A stretch of 64,000 bases of DNA from Nocardioides albertanoniae (GCF_006716315.1 NZ_VFOV01000001.1:1594501-1658500), one strand, 5' to 3'. Positions 1 to 8,381 are shown, counted from the first letter of the stretch. Translations and numbers: made by a program. The notes: generated by a model not told the origin, from the letters alone.

Positions 1-82
1 ACGATGACAGCAGTGGCTTCCACTGGCCGGAAGCCGTCGCATGATCATGTCGAGATTCGCCGACGAGGAGACAGGAGCCGCA

Positions 83-826
83 ATGGCAGGCGGAAGCAGC
101 GGACGCACGGTCGCTTCGCGGGTCCTCGCCCTCATCGGAGCCTTCGACCCCGGCCATCGCCGGCTCACCCTGAGCGAGCTGGCGGCCCGGGCCGACCTCT
201 CCCTCCCGACCGCCCACCGGCTGATCGCCGAGCTGGTCGGATGGGGCGCGCTGGTGCGTGAGGACGACGGGACGTACGCGGTCGGGCGCCGCCTGTGGGA
301 CGCCGGACTGCTCGCCCCTGTCGCCACCGACCTCCGTACGGTCGCGGCCCCGTTCCTCCACGACCTCTACGGCGCCACGTTGGAGACGGTGCATCTCGCG
401 GTGCGCGAGGGAGACCATGTGCTCTACCTCGAGACGCTGCGCGGCACCCGCAACGTGCCGATCGTCTCCTCGGTCGGATCGCGCCTGCCGATGTATTCCA
501 CCGGTGTCGGCAAGGTGCTCCTCGCGCATGCGCCCGACGACGTACGCCACCGGGTGCTGACCGGCCCCCTCACGCCGTTCACGCGTTACACCATCACGAC
601 ACCCGGCCGACTTCGGCGACAGCTCGACCGGGTCGTCTCCGACGGGTGGGCGACCACCGCCGAGGAGATGACCCTCGGCGCCTGCTCGGTGGCGGTGCCC
701 GTCACCACGGCCGACGGCGTCATCGGGGCTCTCGGCATCGTCGTCTCCGACCTCCGCCGCAACCGCCCCCGCCTCGTCTCCGCGCTTCAGGTAACGGCCC
801 AAGGCGTCGTCCGCGCGCTCCCGTAG
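83..826 (+). CDS. IclR-family transcriptional regulator
   Basis: DNA-binding regulator of about 247 residues. The N-terminal winged helix-turn-helix (residues ~25-50, with the SLPTAHRLIAEL recognition helix) is followed by an IclR effector-binding domain with the typical STGVGKVLLA stretch in the middle. The ATG at 83 is chosen because AGGAG lies at 73-77; an in-frame ATG at 41 would add 14 residues before the domain and has no such site. IclR proteins usually control catabolic genes from small-molecule signals. The target is not visible because the window begins just upstream and the following cob genes are not typical IclR targets. Confidence 0.9.
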   Translation: MAGGSSGRTVASRVLALIGAFDPGHRRLTLSELAARADLSLPTAHRLIAELVGWGALVREDDGTYAVGRRLWDAGLLAPVATDLRTVAAPFLHDLYGATLETVHLAVREGDHVLYLETLRGTRNVPIVSSVGSRLPMYSTGVGKVLLAHAPDDVRHRVLTGPLTPFTRYTITTPGRLRRQLDRVVSDGWATTAEEMTLGACSVAVPVTTADGVIGALGIVVSDLRRNRPRLVSALQVTAQGVVRALP

Positions 827-900
827 CTGGGATTCGCCGCCCACAACTCACTGCTCGGCCGTCATGAGGACGGTCTCGGCGGGTGGGGTACCTTGCGCGG

Positions 901-1938
901 GTGACGATCCAGACCCCACGCGAAGACGTACGCAGCCAGGCCACCGAGCGGCTCGGCGCCCTGGCCACGCCGCCCGGCGCCCTGGGACGCCTGGGTGAGC
1001 TGGCGGTGTGGGCCGCGGCCTGTCAGGGCGAGGTGCCGCCGCGGCCGATCGACCACGTACGCCTGGTCATCTTCGCCGGCGACCACGGCGTCGCCGGCCA
1101 CGGCGTCTCGGCGTTCCCGCCGGCGATCACCGGCGCGATGGTGCGTACCTTCCTCGCGGGCCGCGCCGGCGTGAACGCGCTCGCGACGGCCCACGGCGTC
1201 GAGGTGCGGGTGCTCGACCTCGGCGTCGACGAAGACTTCGACGACCTCGACGCGACCACCCGCGAGGCGCTGACCGAGCACAAGATCCGGCGGGGGAGCG
1301 GTGCGGTCCATCTCGAGGACGCCCTCACCGCCGAGGAGACCTCGCGTGCGTTGGAGGCCGGTGCCGCCGTCGCCTGCGAGGAGATCGCCGCGGGCGCCCA
1401 GCTGCTGATCAGCGGCGACATGGGCATCGGCAACACCACGCCCGCCGCCGCGATGGTGGCCGCCGGGCTCGGCCTTCCGGCGAGCGAGGTCACCGGGCGC
1501 GGCACGGGGATCGGCGACGAGGCGATGCGCGCCAAGGCGGAGGTCATCTCCCAGGCCCTGACGCGCGCCGGCGAGCGCGCCGACGACCCGATCGAGACCC
1601 TCGCCGCGCTGGGCAGCGCCGACCTGGCTGCCACCACCGGCTTCCTCCTCGAGGCTGCGCGGCGGGGCACGCCCGTCCTACTCGATGGCTTGATGAGCGT
1701 CGCCTGCGCCCTCACGGCCGACCGGATCGAGCCCGGGGCCGCGCAGTGGTACGCCGCCGGTCACCGCTCCACCGAACCCGCGCAGTCGGTCGCGCTGGAG
1801 AAGCTCGGCCTGGTGCCGCTGCTCGATCTCGACCTGCGTCTCGGCGAGGGCTCCGGCGCGGTCGCCGCGGTGCCGGTCGTGCGCAGCGCGGTCGCGCTGC
1901 TGCGCGACGTCGCGCTCCTCTCCGAGCTCGGCGCCTGA
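901..1938 (+). CDS. cobT: Nicotinate-nucleotide--dimethylbenzimidazole phosphoribosyltransferase
   Basis: Makes alpha-ribazole-5'-phosphate from nicotinate mononucleotide and 5,6-dimethylbenzimidazole, the lower-ligand activation step of cobalamin assembly. The CobT signature GDMGIGNTTPAAAM is in the middle, and LRLGEGSGA near the C-terminus holds the expected catalytic Glu. Length (345 aa) is normal for the family. The GTG at 901 is preferred over the in-frame GTG at 883 because a TACCTT -10 box (889-894) ends six bases before it, as in a leaderless mRNA. It overlaps cobS by one base (TGATG), so the two are translationally coupled. Confidence 0.95.
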   Translation: MTIQTPREDVRSQATERLGALATPPGALGRLGELAVWAAACQGEVPPRPIDHVRLVIFAGDHGVAGHGVSAFPPAITGAMVRTFLAGRAGVNALATAHGVEVRVLDLGVDEDFDDLDATTREALTEHKIRRGSGAVHLEDALTAEETSRALEAGAAVACEEIAAGAQLLISGDMGIGNTTPAAAMVAAGLGLPASEVTGRGTGIGDEAMRAKAEVISQALTRAGERADDPIETLAALGSADLAATTGFLLEAARRGTPVLLDGLMSVACALTADRIEPGAAQWYAAGHRSTEPAQSVALEKLGLVPLLDLDLRLGEGSGAVAAVPVVRSAVALLRDVALLSELGA

Positions 1939-2726
1939 TGCTGCGAGACGCGTGGCGTCTCGCGACCGGCACCCTGACCGCGCTGCCCGTACGCCCTCCC
2001 GAGCAGGTCGACCGCACCCGCGCGGCCGTCGCGATGGCGCTCGCGCCCGCGGCCGCGCTCCCGCTCGCACTGGTTGCCGGCGGCATCGCACTCCTGGGGC
2101 AGCTCGCCGGGCTGCCGCACCTGGTCACAGCGCTGCTCGCGGTCGGAGCGGTCGTGGCCGGCAACCGCGCGCTGCACATCGACGGGCTCGCCGACACCGT
2201 CGACGGCATGGCCGCCTCCTTCGACCGCGAGCGCTCCCTCGAGGTCATGAAGACCGGCACGTCCGGGCCCGCGGGTGTCACCGCGATCGTGCTCGTGCTC
2301 GGCCTCCAGGTGAGTGCGACCGCCGCAGTGCTGTCCGGTGCGGCGGCAGGTGCCGGTGAGGTACGCGCGGCCGTGCTCGTGCTCGTCGCGGTCTGCGTCT
2401 CCCGCTCGGCGCTGGCACTGTGCTGCGTACGCGGCGTGCGGCCCGCCCGTCAGGACGGGCTGGGTCGCACCTTCACCCAGACCGTCTCGCCGATCGTCGC
2501 CGGTCTCGTCTGGGTGGTGTCGGGCGCGGTGCTGGCGGCGGCGTCGTGGTGGGCGGGCGTCGAGTGGTGGCGCGGCGCCGTGGCCGCTGTCGTGGCCGTC
2601 GTCATCGTCGCCGCCGTGCTGGTGCGGGCCATGAAACGGTTCGGTGGAGTGACCGGCGACGTCTTCGGTGCCGCCGTCGAGGCCGCCCTCGCGACCCTCC
2701 TGGTCACCCTGAGCACGACCGGCTAG
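1938..2726 (+). CDS. cobS: Adenosylcobinamide-GDP ribazoletransferase
   Basis: Integral membrane enzyme joining adenosylcobinamide-GDP to alpha-ribazole(-5'-P), the last step of the nucleotide-loop pathway. Length 262 aa. The conserved HIDGLADTVDG motif (~residues 80-90) is followed by a GTSGPAG loop, and several alanine/valine-rich membrane helices fill the rest. The start ATG overlaps the cobT stop by one base. The product works directly on the products of cobT and cobU, which flank it. Confidence 0.95.
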   Translation: MLRDAWRLATGTLTALPVRPPEQVDRTRAAVAMALAPAAALPLALVAGGIALLGQLAGLPHLVTALLAVGAVVAGNRALHIDGLADTVDGMAASFDRERSLEVMKTGTSGPAGVTAIVLVLGLQVSATAAVLSGAAAGAGEVRAAVLVLVAVCVSRSALALCCVRGVRPARQDGLGRTFTQTVSPIVAGLVWVVSGAVLAAASWWAGVEWWRGAVAAVVAVVIVAAVLVRAMKRFGGVTGDVFGAAVEAALATLLVTLSTTG

Positions 2727-2750
2727 CCAGCACAGCCGAACCTAGAGCTC

Positions 2751-3290
2751 CTAGAGCTTCAGCACCCGACCGGCGATGACCAGATGCACCTCGTCGCAGA
2801 CCTCGGCCAGCCGCTGGTTGACCATGCCCAGCAGGTCGCGGAAAAGTCGTCCGGAGCGGTGAGCCGGAACCACCCCGAGCCCGACCTCGTTGGTCACCAG
2901 CACGACATCGCCGTCGCAGATGCTGAGCACCTGGACCGCGTCGTCGACCAGCTCCGAGACGACCGCCGTCGCCTTCTCCGAGGGCGCCTCCCACAGATCA
3001 TGAGAATCCATGACCGCCGTGAGCCAGGTGCCGAGACAGTCCACGATCACGGTGTCGCCGCGAGCCGTCGCGTCAGACAACGCACCGGCAAGCTCTCTCG
3101 ACTCGACCGTGCGCCATCCCTGCGGCCGACTGGCCTGATGCGCAGCCAGCCGCGCCGCCCAGTCCGGATCCGGATCCTCCTCGACCGTCGGCCCCGGCGC
3201 CACGTACGCCACCGCCGCCGCCCCCGCGAGCAACGACTCCGCATGCCGAGACTTCCCCGACCGCACCCCGCCCGTCACCAGAACCTTCAC
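2751..3290 (-). CDS. cobU: Adenosylcobinamide kinase / guanylyltransferase
   Basis: Bifunctional enzyme that phosphorylates adenosylcobinamide and transfers GMP to give adenosylcobinamide-GDP, the CobS substrate. Length 179 aa, usual for CobU. A P-loop GGVRSGKS begins at about residue 7; the TNEVGLGVVP segment and the NQRLAEVCDEVHLV end are typical. It converges with cobS with a 24-base gap. The GTG start at 3290 is preceded on its strand by TACGCT (3297-3302) with a six-base spacer, suggesting a leaderless transcript. Confidence 0.94.
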   Translation of the reverse strand: MKVLVTGGVRSGKSRHAESLLAGAAAVAYVAPGPTVEEDPDPDWAARLAAHQASRPQGWRTVESRELAGALSDATARGDTVIVDCLGTWLTAVMDSHDLWEAPSEKATAVVSELVDDAVQVLSICDGDVVLVTNEVGLGVVPAHRSGRLFRDLLGMVNQRLAEVCDEVHLVIAGRVLKL

Positions 3291-3390
3291 GGGGTGAGCG
3301 TATGACGGTGCGTGGGTGTCGTCTTCGTGGGCTCGGTGGATGTCGTTGGTGGCTCGTGTGTAGCTGGACTCTGCTCGTGTTCGTGGGGCT

Positions 3391-3542
3391 GTTTGCCGCC
3401 GACCCGTACGGGAAGGGTGTTCTCGGCATCGTCCGGAGTAAAGGACGGCCTGCGGCCGCCGGCTTCGCCGGCCGCTTCGCGGTCCTGGACACCGGCCGCT
3501 ACCGAGAATTTTGGCTGTCTATCGGGTCGGCGGCAGGGGTCT
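3391..3542. repeat. Left inverted repeat of HNH element copy 1
   Basis: Matches the reverse complement of 5072-5230 over about 150 bases with small gaps. The centre (3443-3485) is itself a near-perfect hairpin, GGACGGCC...GGTCC, with the GCCGGC TTC GCCGGC turn. Outside it are the shared GCCGCCGACCC block and, on the inner side, TTTGGCTG..TATCGGG and GGCGGCAGGGGTCTGG. An open frame runs through it on the plus strand but is not considered a gene. Confidence 0.8.
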
Positions 3543-3637
3543 GGCACGGCATGTTTGGGCTGGGTGCCGGGCTGAGGATGGGGCACGTCTGGCTGCCTGC
3601 CGAGGCGGTCGCGGGGTCGCTGTACTAGACGATGACG

Positions 3638-3658
3638 CTTTGTGAATCGTTCACAAAG
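3638..3658 (-). terminator. Hairpin after HNH gene copy 1
   Basis: Perfect 9-bp stem CTTTGTGAA-TCG-TTCACAAAG, 13 bases beyond the HNH stop codon. It lacks a T-run. It is kept, with one base lost, in copy 2 at 27211-27230, which supports a function as terminator or 3' stabiliser. Confidence 0.55.
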
Positions 3659-3671
3659 GGGTGCACCCGGG

Positions 3672-4946
3672 TCAGGGGCGTCGGGTGAACCGAACGGTCC
3701 CGTCGGGTAACCGTTCGTGTGTATACGCGGGTGTGTGCGCCAGCCGATGGTGATGCGGGCATAACAGAACCCCGTCCTTGAGATCTGTCTTCCCGCCGAG
3801 CGACCAGGGAGTCAGGTGGTGGGCGTCGCACCACTCGGGTGGCATGTCACAACCTTCGGCTTGGCAGCACTTCTGCTGCAACCGGAGCGCTTTGCGCTGA
3901 ATCGGCTGGAAGAACCTGCTCGAACGGCCCGCATCGAGGACTTGGCCGTCAGTGCCGAGCACCCACGGAATGATCGTCGCGTTGCAGGCCATCTTCCGAG
4001 CCTCGGTCGCGCTGATCGTGGTGCCGTTGGTCTCGTCATAGCCGAGGATTGCGGTGCCGAGCTCTTTGCGGAGGGCGTCGAGGGAGATGACTACGTTGAT
4101 GGTGGTTGCGTCGCCGCCGTGGCGGGGCTGGGCATCGGGGTCGATGGTCTCCAACAGGCGGGTGAAGCCTTGTCCCATGAGTCGTTCCCAGGGCGGGAGC
4201 GGTGTGCCCTTCTCGACGAGCTGCTGCTTGCGGGGCTGTGCCCAGGCCTCGACGTGGGTCTTGAACCTCATCCCCATCGCCACCGGAAGCACGCCGTCGA
4301 AGCCAACCGTGCCGTCGTGGTTGTCCCAGATCCGCAGTGCGGTCTTCTGTTGGGCACGTTCTTCTTCGGCGAGGAGGGCTTTGGCTTCGGCGTCTTCGAA
4401 CCGGGCCGGGTCGATCTCGACGAGGATCCGCTTGCCCACGATCCGGAGTTCGTTGGCGGTCAGCCGGGTGGCGTAGTCGACGAGGAGCTTCTCGGCGAGC
4501 AGTAGGTCTTCCGCACTCGCGACGGGGTCGGCCTCAATCGCGTCCAGTGCTTTGGTGATCACGCGGGCTTTGTCATGAGAAACCGAGCCGTCGGCAAGGC
4601 CGGTGGCGAGCAACTCGTGCTTGGACACCGAAGCGGCGAGCTTGAGCTGCGCACGTGCGGGTCCTTTGTCGACGAGGAGTTCGGCTCGCATCCAGGCCGA
4701 GGCGTCCTTGTCGCCTGTCTCCTCAGCAATATCGCCAGCGGTGGCGAGCACCCGCAGCTCGAGCGCAGCCTGCTGTGCCTTGAGCTGCTGAAGCCGTACG
4801 AGGACGTCCTTCTTCTGGCTAGTTCGCCAGTAGGCAGGGTCCATTGCGAGCAGGTCACCCAGGGCGGTTTCGATGCCAGCAAGAGCGGTCGTAACCGGGT
4901 CGCGAGGGCTGGTTCCCCAGTGGTCGACGTGGTTCTCGACACTCAT
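3672..4946 (-). CDS. DUF222 / HNH endonuclease protein (13E12 repeat family), copy 1
   Basis: Protein of 424 residues: an N-terminal DUF222 region (~30-330), then a C-terminal HNH nuclease domain (~365-410) with C-x-MPPEWCDAHH, an N-like turn GGKTDLKDG and the metal-binding LLCPHHHRLAH. The ATG at 4946 is preceded by GAGAGGAGG (4952-4960). Catalytic residues look intact, so a nuclease is plausible; the biological role of the family is unknown. About 30 residues differ from copy 2 of the same length, so the copies have diverged mostly by point changes while staying open. It is divergent from the phosphoesterase at 5297. Confidence 0.9.
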   Translation of the reverse strand: MSVENHVDHWGTSPRDPVTTALAGIETALGDLLAMDPAYWRTSQKKDVLVRLQQLKAQQAALELRVLATAGDIAEETGDKDASAWMRAELLVDKGPARAQLKLAASVSKHELLATGLADGSVSHDKARVITKALDAIEADPVASAEDLLLAEKLLVDYATRLTANELRIVGKRILVEIDPARFEDAEAKALLAEEERAQQKTALRIWDNHDGTVGFDGVLPVAMGMRFKTHVEAWAQPRKQQLVEKGTPLPPWERLMGQGFTRLLETIDPDAQPRHGGDATTINVVISLDALRKELGTAILGYDETNGTTISATEARKMACNATIIPWVLGTDGQVLDAGRSSRFFQPIQRKALRLQQKCCQAEGCDMPPEWCDAHHLTPWSLGGKTDLKDGVLLCPHHHRLAHTPAYTHERLPDGTVRFTRRP

Positions 4947-5071
4947 CGCTGGCCTCCTCTCAAAGGTGCCCTGGATACCCTCCATTTTACTCTTTACCAA
5001 CCAGTAACGCCAGCTATTTCCGCAGGTCAAAGCACCTTTTTGCGGCAGCGAACCAACAGTCGTTCCTCCCG

Positions 5072-5230
5072 GCCACACCGGTGCCGCCGCCCCGATAATC
5101 AGCCAAATCTTTTCTCGATCTGGCTCGGAGTCCAGGACCGCGAAGCGGCCGGCGTAGCCGGCGGCCGCAGGCCGTCCTTGACGCCGGGCCAGATCGAGAA
5201 GACCCTCCAAGAAAGGGTCGGCGGCACACG
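5072..5230. repeat. Right inverted repeat of HNH element copy 1
   Basis: Inverted partner of 3391-3542. Its central hairpin (5135-5177) has the same 43-base design. The arm lies upstream of the HNH gene, between its promoter area and the next gene, and is almost identical to 28641-28800 in copy 2. The rest of the 350-base gap (4947-5296) holds the HNH ribosome site, an A/T-richer promoter-like stretch (4970-5010) and the promoter of the next gene. Confidence 0.8.
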
Positions 5231-5296
5231 CCAGCCCCAACACAACACATTCCGGCAGGGAGAACCCCACACCAGCACCCCACATACCCTGCACAC

Positions 5297-6082
5297 ATGA
5301 CCCCCGAGCGCATAGCGCTGATCTCAGACGTACACGGAAACCTGACCGCCCTCGACGCGGTCATGAAGGACATCGAGGCGAGAGGGATCACCAGGATCTT
5401 CAACCTCGGCGACTACGTCGGCAAGGGCCCTCGCGGACGCGAGGTGACCGAGCTGTGCAGAGCAAGGTGCGAGGTGAACATCCTCGGCAACTGGGACGAC
5501 TTCCTGCCCGACCCTGATCGTGACTTCGACAACGAGGCGATGAGGTGGTGGAAGGGGCAGCTCGGTGACGAGAACGGTCGCTGGCTGAGGAGTCTGCCGT
5601 TCCATCATGACTTCCTCATCAGCGGCCGAAGGGTCAGGCTCTTCCATGCTTCCGAGGAGACCGTGCACCGCCGGGTGAGGTTCGACCACGACGAGGCGGA
5701 GTTCGTCGGCCTGTTCCAGAACACCGCCGCGACCGGGCACGACGCGCACGAGCCTGACATCGTCGGCTACGCCGACACCCATGACCCCTACTACGAGACC
5801 GATCGCGGCAGGCGCACCGTCTTCAACACCGGCAGCGTCGGCAACTGCATGAGCGACCCGACCCCGGTCTACGTGATCCTCGAAGGCGTGATGGACAGCG
5901 ACCAGGAGGCACCGTTCGGCATCGGCTGGGTCCGGGTGCCCTATGACACCGAGGCCGAGATCGCGTACGCCACCAGCGTCGGGATGCCCGAGCTCACCGA
6001 ATACGCCTACGAGCTGCGTACGGGCTTCTATCGAGGAGACCTCAGGCACGGCGAACAGCCGACCTACCACCGTCAGGGGTAG
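5297..6082 (+). CDS. Calcineurin-like metallophosphoesterase
   Basis: 261 residues with the ordered metal-binding motifs of the family: ISDVHGN (residues ~9-15), LGDYVGKG (~37-44), GNWDD (~63-67), an LFHAS histidine and a GYADTHDPY block followed by NTGSVGN. It probably hydrolyses a phosphomono- or diester in the cytoplasm; the substrate is unknown. A TACCCT box at 5285-5290 sits six bases before the ATG, so the gene looks leaderless. This promoter lies just outside HNH element copy 1. Confidence 0.88.
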   Translation: MTPERIALISDVHGNLTALDAVMKDIEARGITRIFNLGDYVGKGPRGREVTELCRARCEVNILGNWDDFLPDPDRDFDNEAMRWWKGQLGDENGRWLRSLPFHHDFLISGRRVRLFHASEETVHRRVRFDHDEAEFVGLFQNTAATGHDAHEPDIVGYADTHDPYYETDRGRRTVFNTGSVGNCMSDPTPVYVILEGVMDSDQEAPFGIGWVRVPYDTEAEIAYATSVGMPELTEYAYELRTGFYRGDLRHGEQPTYHRQG

Positions 6083-6089
6083 GTCGGCT
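6057..6089 (+). terminator. Terminator overlapping phosphoesterase stop
   Basis: 12-bp perfect stem AGCCGACCTACC / GGTAGGTCGGCT with a 9-base loop, followed by CTTCTTC. The stop codon TAG (6080-6082) is inside the right arm. It can also serve the convergent ABC operon ending at 6110. Confidence 0.75.
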
Positions 6090-6109
6090 CTTCTTCGCGC
6101 CGGAGCGGG

Positions 6110-6877
6110 TCAACTGATCTTGCGCCGGTAGGCAGCCATGGCGAAGACGTACGCCACGACGAGGATGCCGACGCACCAGGCCAGTGCGATCCAGATGTCA
6201 TCACCGACCGGCCGCTCGGCGAAGAGGGCTTGGATGGTGTTGACGATCGAGGTGACGGGCTGGTTCTCGGCGAAGGCCCGCACCGGTCCGGGCATGGTGT
6301 CGGTCGGTGCGAACGCCGAGCTGATGAACGGCAGGAAGATCAGCGGGTAGGAGAACCCGGTCGCGCCCTCCATCGTGGATGCCGCGAGCCCCGGGATGAT
6401 CGCGAGCCAGGTCAGCGCGAGGGTGAGCAGCGCGAGGATCCCGGCGACGGCGAGCCAGGCGCCGAGCCCCGCCGAGGTGCGGAACCCCATCAGGAAGGCG
6501 ACGGCCATGATGATCACCAGGGTGAGCATGTTGGCCACCATCGAGGTGCCGACATGCGCCCACAGCACCGCCGAGCGGGCGATCGGCATCGACTGGAACC
6601 GCTCGAAGATCCCGCCCTTCATGTCGGTGAAGAGCCGCAGGGCGGTGTAGGCGATGCCCGAGGCGATCGCCATGATCATGATCCCGGGGAGCACATAGTT
6701 GACGTAGTTGTCGGGGCTGCCGGGGCCTGTCCGGATCGCCCCGCCCAGCACGTAGACGAAGAGCAGCATCATCGCGATCGGGGTGAGCGCCGTGGTGATG
6801 ATCGTGTCGGGGCTGCGGGTGATGTGGCGCAGCGAACGGCCCAGGAGGGTGCCGGTGTCGGCCAGCGTGTGTCTCAT
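6110..6877 (-). CDS. ABC-2 type transporter permease (DrrB-like)
   Basis: 255-residue membrane subunit with six predicted hydrophobic segments and the typical LLFVYVLGGAI and GLAASTMEGATGFSYPL stretches of drug-exporter permeases. Its ATG overlaps the stop of the ATPase gene (ATGA), so the two form one exporter. It is last in the operon padR - DUF1048 - ATPase - permease. Substrate unknown; the PadR regulator suggests induction by a toxic compound. Confidence 0.9.
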   Translation of the reverse strand: MRHTLADTGTLLGRSLRHITRSPDTIITTALTPIAMMLLFVYVLGGAIRTGPGSPDNYVNYVLPGIMIMAIASGIAYTALRLFTDMKGGIFERFQSMPIARSAVLWAHVGTSMVANMLTLVIIMAVAFLMGFRTSAGLGAWLAVAGILALLTLALTWLAIIPGLAASTMEGATGFSYPLIFLPFISSAFAPTDTMPGPVRAFAENQPVTSIVNTIQALFAERPVGDDIWIALAWCVGILVVAYVFAMAAYRRKIS

Positions 6878-7677
6878 GACTGTGCTCCTTGTGCGGTAGG
6901 TCCTTGTGCGGTAGGTCCTTGTGCGGCAGAGCCGGTGAGCGAGAGGAAGATCTCTTCCAGCGACGGCTGCTTCTCGACGTACTCGACCTGCGCCGGCGGC
7001 AGCAGGGCCTTGAGCTCGGCGAGCGTGCCGTTGGCGATGATGGTGCCGCCGTGCAGGATGGCGATCCGGTCGGCGAGGTGCTCGGCCTCCTCGAGATACT
7101 GCGTGGTGAGCAGCACGGTGGTGCCCTGCGCGGTCAGCTCCTTGACGACCCGCCAGACCTCGAGGCGGGCTTCCGGATCGAGCCCGGTGGTCGGCTCGTC
7201 GAGGAAGATCACCGACGGCGAGCCGATCAGCGACATCGCGATGTCGAGCCGTCGCCTCATCCCGCCGGAGTAGGTCGCGACCTTCCGGGCGCCGGCCTCG
7301 ACCAGGTCGAAGCGCGCCAGCAGCCCGTCGGCGACGTCGCCGGGGGAGGGGAGGTGCCGCAGCTTCGCGACCAGGATGAGGTTCTCACGCCCGGACAGGA
7401 TCTCGTCGACCGCCGCGAACTGGCCGGTCAGCGAGATCGCCTCACGCACCTGTGCCGCGTCGTCGACCACCGAGACATCGTCGACCAGCGCCGTGCCGGC
7501 GTCGGGTCGCAGGAGCGTCGAGAGGATGCGTACGGCGGTGGTCTTCCCGGCTCCGTTGGAGCCGAGCAGCGCGAAGATAGACCCCCGCGCCACCTCGAAG
7601 TCGACGCCCTTCAGCACCTGGTTGTCCTTGTAGGACTTCTCCAGCCCTCGTACGGAGATGGCGGCCGTCGTGCTCAT
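6874..7677 (-). CDS. ABC transporter ATP-binding protein (DrrA-like)
   Basis: 267 residues. Walker A GSNGAGKTT at ~39-47, signature YSGGM, Walker B VIFLDEPTTGLD, and the LLTTQYLEEAE switch region, where Gln rather than His is usual for DrrA-type proteins. The C-terminal tail carries three GPTAQ-like repeats (see 6886-6930). The start overlaps the DUF1048 stop by four bases, and the stop overlaps the permease start. The protein energises export by the neighbouring permease. Confidence 0.93.
   Translation of the reverse strand: MSTTAAISVRGLEKSYKDNQVLKGVDFEVARGSIFALLGSNGAGKTTAVRILSTLLRPDAGTALVDDVSVVDDAAQVREAISLTGQFAAVDEILSGRENLILVAKLRHLPSPGDVADGLLARFDLVEAGARKVATYSGGMRRRLDIAMSLIGSPSVIFLDEPTTGLDPEARLEVWRVVKELTAQGTTVLLTTQYLEEAEHLADRIAILHGGTIIANGTLAELKALLPPAQVEYVEKQPSLEEIFLSLTGSAAQGPTAQGPTAQGAQS
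6886..6930. repeat. Three 15-bp tandem repeats in ATPase 3' end
   Basis: TCCTTGTGCGGTAGG occurs twice exactly (6886-6900, 6901-6915) and a third time with three changes (6916-6930). It keeps frame and encodes the (G-P-T-A-Q)n tail of the ATPase, so copy-number changes would only alter tail length. Confidence 0.9.
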
Positions 7678-8048
7678 GAGTCTCCCTCCTTGTCGTCGAT
7701 CGCCTCGATGGCGTCGGTGAGCCGGTTGCGCTCCTTGTTGATCCAGGAGCCTTCGGAGTAGTTGCGTGCGAACTCCTCGGCGAACTCGACCGGGTCGTCG
7801 CCGACGATCGCGTCGACCGTGGTGCCGTCGGCGGCGCTCTGCTCGAAGAGGTCGATCAGGTCTTCGAGCATCTTGGTGGCGATCTCGCCGTCGGCGATGC
7901 CGCCGGCATACATCAGGTAGCGCTCGATCGCGCCGACCGCGCTCTTCTGGCTCTCGGGCAGCTGGCGCTTTCGTGCCTTGTAGGCCCGCCAACGGCGCTT
8001 CTGGTCGAACCCGCCGATGACGGTCTCGAGCATTGATCGGACAGACAT
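7674..8048 (-). CDS. DUF1048 family protein
   Basis: 124-residue, charged helical protein without signal or membrane segment. The pattern fits the DUF1048 family (IERYLMYAGG, MLEDLIDLFEQ, DDPVEFAEEFARNY), which is usually found beside PadR regulators and ABC exporters, as here. Its function is unknown. It starts three bases after the padR stop and overlaps the ATPase start by four bases. A GGGAAG ribosome site precedes the ATG. Confidence 0.8.
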   Translation of the reverse strand: MSVRSMLETVIGGFDQKRRWRAYKARKRQLPESQKSAVGAIERYLMYAGGIADGEIATKMLEDLIDLFEQSAADGTTVDAIVGDDPVEFAEEFARNYSEGSWINKERNRLTDAIEAIDDKEGDS

Positions 8049-8051
8049 GTC

Positions 8052-8381
8052 TTACTTCCCTTCGGTGCGGAGGTTCTCCAGGCGCTCGGCCAGGAACCCC
8101 CAGGTGGTCCAGAACTCTTCGAGGTACGCCTCGCCGCCGGTGTTCAGCGAGTAGACCTTCCGTGGCGGCCCCTTCTCCGAAGGCCGCTTCTCGACATCGA
8201 CCAGCCCGTTCTTCTCGATCCGGACCAGCAGCGCATAGACCGTGCCCTCGGCGATCTCGGTGAACCCCTGGCTCCGCAGCCAGGCGGTGATCTCATACCC
8301 GTACGCCGGGTTGCCGGTCAGGAACGCCAGCACGATGCCCTCGAGCGTCCCCTTGAGCATCTCGGTCATCTGCTTGCCCAT
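8052..8381 (-). CDS. PadR-family transcriptional regulator
   Basis: 109 residues: winged-helix domain with GYEITAWLRSQG, EGTVYALLVRIEKNGLV and the wing PPRKVYSLN, then a short dimerisation helix. These proteins usually repress the efflux genes they precede. It is first in the exporter operon; a strong ribosome site (GGGAGG) precedes the ATG and a nested palindrome lies in its promoter (8411-8454), so self-repression is likely. Confidence 0.92.
   Translation of the reverse strand: MGKQMTEMLKGTLEGIVLAFLTGNPAYGYEITAWLRSQGFTEIAEGTVYALLVRIEKNGLVDVEKRPSEKGPPRKVYSLNTGGEAYLEEFWTTWGFLAERLENLRTEGK

Larger units (their letters stand above)
3390..5263 (-). mobile_element. REP13E12-like element, copy 1
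   Basis: A 1.87-kb unit repeated at 26953-28833. It consists of a DUF222/HNH gene, a hairpin just after its stop, a shared upstream region, and long imperfect inverted repeats at both ends (3391-3542 and 5072-5230). Similarity to copy 2 starts near TGTTTGCCGCCGACCCGTACG and fades after ATTCCGGCAGGGAGA at 5249-5263. No transposase or clear target duplication was seen. The arrangement resembles the REP13E12 repeats of mycobacteria; mobility is inferred from the two copies in one window. Confidence 0.75.

Noticed and set aside
827..900. Cobalamin riboswitch before cobT
   Set aside because: The gap is only 74 bases and lacks the B12-box; the gene appears leaderless.
1008..1936. Long frames in other phases of GC-rich genes, such as the arginine-rich frame over cobT
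   Set aside because: They are shadows caused by high third-position GC; the proteins are Arg/Pro/Ala-rich without domains.
3302..3628. Plus-strand open frame through the left arm of HNH element copy 1 (similar frame at 26923-27201)
   Set aside because: It only translates the inverted repeat and its hairpin, has no ribosome site or recognisable domain, and the copy 2 frame differs in length and reading of the hairpin.
5014..5403. Minus-strand frames through the right arms (also 28586-29098) and the long N-terminal extension of the HNH frame to 5294
   Set aside because: Both HNH copies have a strong ribosome site at the inner ATG; upstream translation runs through repeat DNA and is not shared in frame.
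6886..6930. CRISPR-like repeat
   Set aside because: Contiguous 15-bp repeats without spacers that encode a protein tail.
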